From Byssothecium circinans (Eukaryota; Ascomycota; Dothideomycetes; Pleosporales; Massarinaceae), in the NCBI GenBank assembly GCA_010015675.1, contig ML976986.1, positions 965,198 through 1,029,197 of the forward strand: a stretch of DNA of 64,000 bases, in the 5' to 3' direction. Positions 55,931-64,000 of the stretch are shown here, one piece after another. Positions within the stretch are counted from its first letter, which is position 1, and each line of letters starts with the position of its first letter. The notes beneath the pieces were generated by a model. It was given only the letters and a program-made list of their open reading frames with translations, was not told the DNA's origin and made no database searches. A program made the position numbers and the translations under genes.

Positions 55931-56660
55931 AGCAGTGTGGCTGCAGCGGTCTACGCTGATCTCCCGGTACGCCAGTTTTCATGCTGTCAACCTAGGTGGA
56001 CGAGGAAGCATAACGTGTTATCCATGGCATTGGTTATGTTTGTAGATACAACTTTTACCACTTGTGTAATCATCGCATCAGCTTCGCGGGCCAAATACTA
56101 AAGATGCCCTGGGCCAAGAAAAACAATTTGAAATGTCATATGAGCGCGATTATTCCTATGAGTGAGGTTTGGAAGACCCGTGAGACCGTGTTGTTGTTGA
56201 TACAAGGACAGTTAAACATGTATAAGCCCCTTGCAAGGCGTCCGTAACGCTGGCTTCCGAGCTCAGTGATGAACCGTATTGCAGGTCGTGCACGACATGG
56301 ACAGAAATAGAAGAGTCGAAATAAGGAGCAAACCCATATTCTTCAATTACCATATTACTAGTTCGTTCATCCTGTATACCCGCTCGCAACCCATCATCCA
56401 ATCGTGAAATTATTGAGACAGAACAAAAGCAAAGGCTATATATATACTACATTCAAAATCCGCAAAAGGCCGTTCCGATCCACACCGAAATGAGAAGTTT
56501 TAATCGACACTGACTTGATCGTCCCACTGCCCATCGATCCCATCAATCACTCCGTCGGGGGTATACATCGTGAACCGAGGAGACGCGACTTCTTCTGAAG
56601 GCGACGAAGTAAACGCTGTAGAAGCAAATAAAACCACGTTAGCAAGACGTGGTCTTCAAC
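55931..56660. other. convergent 3' regions, no gene seen
   Basis: 3' regions of the pol kappa (plus) and Pil1 (minus) genes. Nothing else was recognised. Confidence 0.5.
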
Positions 56661-58042
56661 TTAAGCAGCGATCCTCTCCTCTTCACGGCCTCGGGTCTCG
56701 GTGGTGACGGTGGAAGGCGCATCGAGATCTTCTTCCTCTTCATCCTCGTAGCCATTACCTTGGTGCTCGGAAGCAGGAATCCAGAGTCCAGACTCTCTGT
56801 TCTCGAGCGGCTGGTCTTGATGCGACAGGTCGACGCCTTCAGCGCGACGGGCGACGGCGTTCTTACGGCGCTGGGACAGCGTGCGGGATCGTTGAGAGAG
56901 CTTTGAAGATACAGATGCGTTCTGTGAGACCCAGTTTGTGAGGGCGTCTTCGCAGTCTTGGATGATGGCTTTGCTGGCCTCGTAACCGTCGTACGCATTC
57001 CTGGTCTCGCCCGGGGTGACGGGGCTGTCGTCGACGAGCTCTAGGAGGTGCTTGCCAAATCCGGCGATGATGGCAAGTTTCTCGCAGTGCTCGCGCATCG
57101 CGTCGAATTGGTAAGTGAACGCAGCCTTGAGCTTCTCGCGCGTGATGTTGGAGAGTTGTGCTTCCGCGACCAAGGACTCGGCCTCAGCCCGGACAAGTTC
57201 TTGCTCTAGAACAACAATCCTGGGGGAGTTGGGCTCCTTATACTTCAGCTGTGCGATTTGGTCGGTGATCTTTTGCTTGCCTGTGAAAAGGGGGGTAAGG
57301 AGGTGCTGCGTCATGGTTGGGGGCGGTGACACTTACGATCGCGGCTGGGCTGGACGGATGCCTCAATGTTGCGGATGCTCTTGATCGTGACACGGTACTG
57401 GTCGTAACGGTCCACAAACTGGTCTTCCAGCTCACCAATCTCGTAGATGAGAACACCAAGCTTGTCTGTGACATCAGAGACGTCGTCATCGCACGCCTCA
57501 CCCCAGATGGAGAGTTGTTGCTACGATAGCGTCAGTACTAGCTTAGAGCCCACACATCCCATGTAAACGTACAGCAACTTCCATGCGCTCTCGACTAACG
57601 AGCTCCATGCTGCGCATTACATTCTTCTCCATCTTGACAAGTGCAGAGAGCTTCTTCGCGAGGTCAGGCCCGAAGGCACCCGCAGACTTGTGGCGGAATG
57701 TGTGCCCTATTCAGTGCTATGTCAGCCCTGTCCCTGCTGACACTTGTTGTAGGAGGTATGTACCGATGTTGCCCTTGCCGAAGAAGCGCCCACCCTTTGT
57801 CGAAGAGACCGGAGGAGGCGGGTTCTGAATCTGCGACGCCGTGGGGGCGCGCGATTGGCGCATGCCTGAAGTAAAGCATCGTTAGTATAGTTCATTGCAG
57901 ATAGTAATGGTGTCCTTGTGCCTGTCATATGCCTCGTCGCAACAACTTGCCGGCTGAGGCGCATTGCGCAGAGGGGAGGGTGGAATGACGGAAAAGACAG
58001 GTAGATGTGTCTAGTAATGGACGTACTGTAGGTGCGGTGCAT
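56661..58042 (-). CDS. pilA: eisosome core protein Pil1/Lsp1
   Basis: Five exons (58027-58042, 57764-57865, 57573-57706, 57337-57520, 56661-57280) give 351 aa. Exon 1 is only 16 bp (MHRTY plus one base) and is followed by a 161-bp intron. The joined N-terminus, [20 protein letters not shown], is diagnostic. The BAR domain follows: [100 protein letters not shown] and [20 protein letters not shown]. The tail is acidic and divergent, as usual. The protein polymerises on the inner plasma membrane to form eisosomes (MCC furrows) and is regulated by Pkh kinases in yeast. The assignment is certain by identity of long blocks. Confidence 0.96.
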
Positions 58043-58557
58043 GTTTGCGGTTGTAGGTGGAAAGTTTGCTGGCTATGAAGTTAGCAATCTGTGTAGTGTG
58101 GTAGTGTTGTTAGACGTGCAGGGTGAGAGCGCAGTCGACGTTTTGTTTGCGTAGAAGGATGACCCTTCTCCAGCCTGGATTCATGACGTAGACATCTTGG
58201 CGTCGATCGCCCCCACCGAACCGTGTCTATCGTTCCGCTTTTGCACAACACTAGGCCCGGAAACGCTCAATTGGTTTGCTCAAGCAACAGGGAGCACGGA
58301 ATGGGCGATTGCAATTTCCCAGGATGCAGTCTGTCCCTTGCCGTTACTTTGTAGAAGTGCACGTCAACTAAGTCGAGTCCAGAAGCTTTAATGCTTGTTC
58401 TGCGCTGACACTGGTGCGCCAGTGACGTTTGCCAACCTTTGAACACATGAGCTAATTTCCATGGCAGACTGCTGCCTTAGTGAATGTTTTACAATTGGGG
58501 TATCTTAATCCAATGCCGTGCAAACTTAACATATGGTACATTGTGGCCCTTCCTAGC
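58043..58557. other. intergenic, no gene seen
   Basis: Promoter of the Pil1 gene and 3' region of the Sam37 gene. Nothing else was recognised. Confidence 0.5.
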
Positions 58558-59993
58558 CTAAACCGACACCCCTTGAGGTAGCTGACCAGCCAACACGCTG
58601 AGAAAGCTCTCGGCTTCTCCAAATCCGCCAGCTCCGGTTTGTGGTCGAAGAGCCCAGAAGATGAGCAGACCTTCCCGTGGATTTCGACGATGGTGAAGAG
58701 CCCATCCAGCGAGGCCAACCGTGGCCGCAGCAGAAATTGCGACGAATGCGTTCACGGTCAGTGGGCTCGGGAGTGATGATGTAGCCTTGGAGGGGTTGTC
58801 ATGTTGATCCTGTATAACGGAACGGCGTGGTACAATCGTTGACACGAGAGGCAAGTTGCTGATTACCTCGCTAGTTACCCTTGCGACTTGAGAAGCAAGT
58901 GCTTGAACTTTTCGTGGCTGCCATGGTAGACCGCGTGACAGGCAGTCTGCACGACCGCTAGCGACAGACCACACGTCAACGGCATTGACATCCTCGCCAC
59001 CGAGAAGGTCCTCACGAAGGCGCCGAATGTACCTCAGTACACGAGGGTACTTGGTTTGTATGGTTTCCTTGAGCCACGTCTGTGGTACCGGAGCGTAGAG
59101 CATTAGTGACAGGTAACCGAATGCGAGACAGTCTAGACTGGACGGCTTATCGCCTTCGAGCAAGTAATCTTTCTTTCCTAGGAGATCCGAGAGTGGCTCA
59201 AGAAGCTCATTCGATAATGAATCGAGCTTGAAGCGCGCAGCGTATATTGGAGAGCTTAGGAGCCCGCCTAAGCCCTTTCCGCGGCCCATGTTGAGCGCTT
59301 TGGGCTCATTGTCGGTTGGTATTCCGGCAGCTCTTTTTGCAGCTTCGTATTCTGATGACGCTGTGCCAGTCCCCGGCCTTCGTGCATTCTCTGTAGCTTC
59401 TGCCACATCCAGGCCGCCCAAGCCGAGGTGTGCTGTTCTCGCCCGCGCCAAGTCACGCCGTTTAGGGGGTATAATATAATTTGAAAGCCATGGTAGTATT
59501 ATAGTGTATGAAGAGGATGTCGTGGCGTTATAGTTTTCGGCTGAAACGTAGAGGTATAGGTCGAGCAGCGGGCTGGCGATCGAATGGAGGAATGAGAGGA
59601 ATCTGTTTTCTTCTATTAGTACAGAATTAGGTGGAAAGGGGTGCTCCAACCCACGCTGTCTTGTCAGTCTGTTGTTGATGCGTCAGGTTATAGTCGAGGT
59701 CGTATGCGCCCGAGTGATGATTGCGTAGGTATGAGACAATGTTCGAGAAACCAGAGGTTTTCGTGCTGCCATCTAACAGTACCGGAAACTCATCTAGCTG
59801 CTTTTAGCATTTGAAATATCCAGTTGTTTTGTAATGGCATACTTTGAGGGCTCATAGACGTGTCGTAGTCTGCTATGAGGGCCCATTGCCCTTGCGGAAC
59901 AATGCGATTGAAATAGGCGACCGTCGCATTACACTCTGGATCGATTGAAGGAAGACCAAATGCCGGACCCCATATGTGAAGTTCGAAGACCAT
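58558..59993 (-). CDS. mitochondrial SAM complex subunit Sam37/metaxin-like
   Basis: Three exons (59843-59993, 59655-59793, 58558-59602; introns 49 and 52 bp) give 444 aa. The start MVFELHIWGPAFGLPSID is typical of Tom37/Sam37, a GST-like fold. Splices restore SPQNEFPVLLDGSTKTSGFS, NIVSYLRNHHSGAYDLDYNL and DKTAFLSFLHSIASPLLDLY. The central GST-C-like part includes SLDCLAFGYLSLMLYAPVPQ. A C-terminal hydrophobic segment (VNAFVAISAAATVGLAGWAL) and the end EGLLIFWALRPQTGAGGFGE match fungal members. The protein sits on the outer mitochondrial membrane and helps release beta-barrel proteins from Sam50. It is divergent from the 282-aa protein gene over 225 bp. Confidence 0.9.
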
Positions 59994-60218
59994 GTTCAGA
60001 TATTCAAAGTGCGCGAGCAAATGCAACACCAAAGAGACGTCAACAATCCATGAATTGTGAGAAGTGAGCTCGGAACGGAACAATTAATTATCTAGGATGC
60101 CTTGGCTTTGCGCTAGCACGTGATAACGTTTCGCGAAAGGGCTCTACACGTGCCGCGCGAAACAAGACATTGAACGTCATCGACCAACCACTCGAGTTGC
60201 AGCACTGGTACGTGAAAC
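59994..60218. promoter_or_regulatory. shared divergent promoter, 225 bp
   Basis: Start codons of the Sam37 gene (minus) and the 282-aa protein (plus) are 225 bases apart. A cacgtg-like core occurs twice (cacgtgataacg near 60118, acacgtgccgcg near 60146), matching E-box/bHLH sites. Site use is inferred. Confidence 0.55.
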
Positions 60219-61137
60219 ATGGCACCTATCCGCAGATACCTGAGGATTACGAAGCACTCTGTTTTAGAAGTGCGCATCTATCTCGATCGACCAGGTGACG
60301 CTGAAGGGTGGCTTCTGAGACGCGATAGCCCAGTCCTTCCACGCGTCATATCAGCGGTCCGACCACTCGTTCTCCCGAAATTGCGGGAGGAGAATGAACG
60401 CGCAAAGAGCAAGGGCGGGGCCAAAGCAAAGAAAAAAGGCGTCAAGGATGTAGTCGTCGAGGGTAAGAGAAAATAACTCATACATTACCTTCTCTCAGTC
60501 TACATCTTACTCAGACTGACTCTGGCTGTTAGATGATTTCGAGGTCTCAATCTTTCTAACCGAGCTATCCTCCCGGCACTCTGTCCTCACCAAGCAAAAG
60601 GTCTTCAAGGACAAACCTCGTATTAAAAGCAACTCGGGCAAACTCACCGGATGGCTTACGTCTGGCACCAGCGAACAGCCCATGGTTATCGACAAAGACG
60701 ATAGCACAGAGCCAATCGTCATCAGAGAAGAGGATGATGAGACGGTCAATCTTGCAGGTATTCCGGAAGCTGGCGGAGTTGCGTCTGAATCGGGTCGAGC
60801 AAAACGTAGGAGGGCGCGAGAGGATGCTGTCAGCGAACCCAGCGATTTCGATGATTCTTCTCAGTTCGAAACCGCTTCGCTCAAGAAGCGGAGCAAGAGT
60901 GTCCAACACGATGCGGAGCATGAGGACGAGATTGAGGATGATGGGAAAAAGAAGCTGGTATTGAACACTTCGTACGAAGGATTCTCGATATATGGCCGCA
61001 TTCTTTGCCTAGTGGTCAAACGAAAAGGCATACGATCTGTGGGTGGTGGAGCGCCTAGTTCTCAGCAAATGATGGAAAACTGGGTGAGCACGCAAGCCGC
61101 AGCCGAGCAGGTCGACAACGACGAGGACAATGGATGA
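60219..61137 (+). CDS. conserved fungal protein of 282 aa, unknown function
   Basis: Two exons (60219-60462, 60533-61137; intron 70 bp). The conserved N-terminus reads MAPIRRYLRITKHSVLEVRI, then YLDRPGDAEGWLLRRDSPVL and VISAVRPLVLPKLREENER. The splice gives VVVEDDFEVSIFLTELSSRH, then LTKQKVFKDKPRIKSNSGKL and TGWLTSG. The C-terminal half is acidic and basic in turns, with KRRRARED and KKRSKSVQHD as possible nuclear signals, followed by YEGFSIYGRILCLVVKRKGI, a hydrophobic stretch near the end. I recognise the N-terminal block as widespread in Pezizomycotina but know no assigned function. A nuclear location is suggested by the basic clusters only. Confidence 0.75.
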
Positions 61138-64000
61138 GCTGCGAACGCATGCCCTACGCTTTCCCCGCTTAACCCACGCCCATGTATCCAAAAAGAGGCA
61201 ACTCAATATTGAAGCGAGCGCTGATACGGTCATCCAAGTATAGAAACAACTACTGCAAGCTGCCCAAGGCTCGCGTCAAGCTCAGCCTCGATAACCTGCA
61301 CGTTCCCACGTGGTTTCCAACTTATCGGTGATGGGCGCGGTTCTCAGCAACCGCATGCTTTCAATGGAGGCTTCGTGGCTTGCAGCTATCCCCCACATCA
61401 GGTACCGTACACCAAGGCCAGGGACTCGCGTAATGGATGATGCAATAAGCGCCCAGCAATAGGATCGAGAGGAATGTCTCATTGTTATGTATGGCTGTGC
61501 TCACCATTCCGGTATAGTAGGCTACTTACGCGACAGCTAAGCCCACCATATCGATAAATCCTCTTTATCGATGATGATTGTTGATGGGGCTACGTTCGGA
61601 CTTCAAATAACCAAACATGCCAAGGAATTCCTCGGCGACTGTACAACATGCGATGTATTAGTGTGTCAGTTCCATTGAATAACTCCAAAGATAGCGAAGG
61701 ATCGCGAGCTGTCAATTGCGACTGAAATCGATGGTGTGCCCCGGAGTGCCCGGGCCTAGTTTCGAAGGTTATTGTGGCGCACATCTTGTGGTCATCATCG
61801 CTTGGTCAACCAGGGCGAACGCAAGCCACATATCACTACGCGTACCTGCATACGGGTACATGGTCTGACATGTCCAGAATGGAGCACCTCGACTAAACAC
61901 CTATTTGGGAATTCGATCGTTGCTTGAACATGCCGGGAATGTCCCTGTATTGATTGCCAGTCAGTGCTGACGTACAGGTAGGTACATTTCAATAAAAGGT
62001 TGTTAAATTCGAAGAGTCAAAGGTCCCTTGCGGAGCAGAGACCGATGTTCGCCGGAAGCAGGAAATCGAGCACGCCCTAGTACCATGGTTGAGATGCTGC
62101 GCAAAACCATATCCCCTTTAGGTATTCCTTTCGCAGGATGAATTAATGCTAAGAAAGAATCAACACACCGAGAACGATAAACTGATTGACTTTGCCCCGT
62201 TGAAAATGTGGATCAATCAGATTACCTAGGTGGGCTGGTGAACGGTCTCTATCAGGTAAAGCCGAAGGCATCACTTCGCTCCCCACCGAGTCTCCATGCC
62301 TCTCCGCACTATCCAAGCCTCCAGAACAACGACCGTAAAAAATGCCGAAAATTGGCGTTTGTCCAAAACTTGACGTCTCCGACAGAGTTGTAGATCCACC
62401 GTCCTGAGACTCGTCAATCTAGATTTGATCAATGCCGAACGGGCCGAGGTAATGTTGTTGCGAATAATTAAGCTTTGGTTGGGTCACTCCCCTGAAGATC
62501 GCAGTAGACGGACCTCATCCCGCGAGGAAGCGATCAACTTCTGACGGGAATGCGGTGATGTCGCTTCAGAGCAAACACTGGAGAAGGAAATGATGGAAAA
62601 AGGGCGGGCGGCAGTGGCGGACGCACAAAGTGACGGCACCGTCAAGGCGTGGTGATGTGTTGCAGGGACTTGGGAGAGACAATTGCGCAAAACGATCGAG
62701 CAAAAGCAAACGCGCGTCCCAGAAAGTTTCAAGCTTTCCACGTGGCGGATGCGGCGCTTGACCATTCTGGTGGATTTTCGGGTTCCAGTGTCGCCGCTCC
62801 GGAAATGCTCGTTCGCCAGCCGACGCAACTCTGTTCATCCGGACTTGCCGTTTCCACAGGGACAGAGTTCAGCACTTCTACAAGACGGTCCGCAACCAGT
62901 TGCCGTTAGCGACGAGACTGAGATGTTGCGTGAGGGTTGCAGCACAAGAGCGTGCTGTGTCCACGGCGCCGCCACGATGCTGCTCATCAATACACATGCA
63001 GCATGCATACGCAGGGGCCAATACGAGTCGCACAAAGCAGGCAAGGAGACAAAAATAATTCTTGGACTAGGCCTTGTCTTTTTCCCGTCGTCTCGTCCAG
63101 CGTACGCGACAGGATCGCCTGCAACTTCCACGACGTGGCAGCTGAACCAATGTTGCAAACAGTCTTTCAAACTCACCGCCAACGGCTGAACACAGGCGCT
63201 CTGTCGCGCTGTGGAGCCTGAACGATCCAGGGGCCGAACATTACACATCGATGAAAATGACTTGAAATTTCCATGAAATTTGATGGAAGCCTGGTGGAAG
63301 CACGGGAGAAGGCGCCCAATCTGCTTCAGTAGTGGAGACCATCATGCCCAAAAGCGCAAACTGGGCGAGGGGAAATTTTACTCCTTGTGCGGCTGGTCGG
63401 TGTCAGGTGCCCTTTTGACACGGTTCCCACTCGTATGAATCCCTGCTGTTCCTGATTTTCTTGCAGGCACTTCCTCACACATTCCAGCGCCCAGGAGTAT
63501 TCTCCGCCCTGGAAAAGGAGAACACTAGGTTTGATTGACCGTTCCCACTAAGCTCGCGAAACGGTGTCTCGGCTAGGATGTTTTGTTAAGAGTGATGTCA
63601 GGAAATTTTATCCACACAGGCGTTGCTGGTAAAGACCTCCCACGTCTGCTGCTTCGCTCCACCCATGATGCGTTGTACGAATGGCGGCAGCAGACGGCAT
63701 GTACTGATTGTCATAGGATTGGATCAACACGATCTTCACACAGTCACGAGGGCGATGAAACGACAAGAAGGAGCACTTGAGGGCATGTCTCCGTGTTTCC
63801 TGCTGCCGTGCTGCAATTTGACTAGGATGTAGCATGTTTGAGCTAGCTTATGCGTCCCACCTTGTCCACCTTGTCCAAGCTTTTCACCTCTCCTTTTTTT
63901 TCAGACAGCCCAGCGCCTCATCAGCTCACCGCTCGGACCATGCCCTGCCATGCTTTGCCTAGCATCATTACACCATCGTCACGCAGGCTGACCGACATTT
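61138..64000. other. terminal 2.9 kb without recognisable gene
   Basis: Open frames up to about 170 codons (for example 62683-63189) have no motif and odd composition. A 9-bp-stem hairpin lies at 61550-61572. An unknown gene or non-coding RNA cannot be excluded. Confidence 0.5.
61550..61572. repeat. perfect 9-bp hairpin with 5-base loop
   Basis: atcgataaa and tttatcgat flank tcctc. The arms contain ATCGAT. It lacks the T-run of a bacterial-type terminator, and its function is unknown. Confidence 0.7.

Noticed and set aside
62683..63189. Open frame of about 170 codons near the right edge
   Set aside because: Odd Cys/Arg-rich composition, overlapping open frames on both strands and no family resemblance.

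Overview
This window is nuclear DNA from a filamentous ascomycete, most likely a Dothideomycete; the class is an inference. The evidence is short spliceosomal introns (about 45-160 bp, GT..AG), mixed gene orientation, compact intergenic DNA, and fungus-specific families: eisosome protein Pil1, Sam37/metaxin, an AA11 chitin-active LPMO, DUF2264, a microbial opsin and BEM46-type hydrolases. I recognise 27 loci: 23 look intact and 4 look broken or doubtful. No tRNA, rRNA, CRISPR array or complete transposon was recognised. All splice sites were assigned by eye from reading frame and GT/AG context.

Left part (1-25 kb). A GH43 arabinanase remnant stops at a nonsense codon and then runs into repeat-like DNA at the window edge. 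Next are a CorA-like membrane protein, a secreted crystallin-like protein, and an AAA ATPase pseudogene with three frameshifts. These are followed by a septin-like GTPase with a C-terminal membrane segment, an NTF2/RRM (G3BP-type) RNA-binding protein, an MFS monocarboxylate-type transporter, a fragment split over two frames, a large membrane glycoprotein of unknown function, the AA11 LPMO and a frameshifted hypothetical gene. All four decayed loci lie in this part.

Middle (25-45 kb). This holds a Swc3-like SWR1-complex subunit, a Cys-rich single-pass membrane protein, a BEM46-like alpha/beta hydrolase, an MFS sugar transporter, a DUF2264 protein, an RPEL-repeat protein, a small secreted Cys protein, a pump-type microbial rhodopsin and a ZIP zinc transporter. 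Surface and nutrient-uptake functions predominate.

Right part (45-61 kb). This is housekeeping: a disordered Ala/Lys/Pro-rich protein, mitochondrial EF-G (Mef1), a coiled-coil protein with three FFxAN motifs, DNA polymerase kappa, Pil1, Sam37 and a conserved 282-aa fungal protein. Two divergent pairs (53.4-53.9 kb and 60.0-60.2 kb) share short promoters. The last 2.9 kb has no recognisable gene.

I found no clear new multi-gene system. The best leads are the opsin, the membrane septin-like GTPase, the FFxAN repeat protein, the unpublished-looking small secreted protein and the concentration of decayed genes at the left end.
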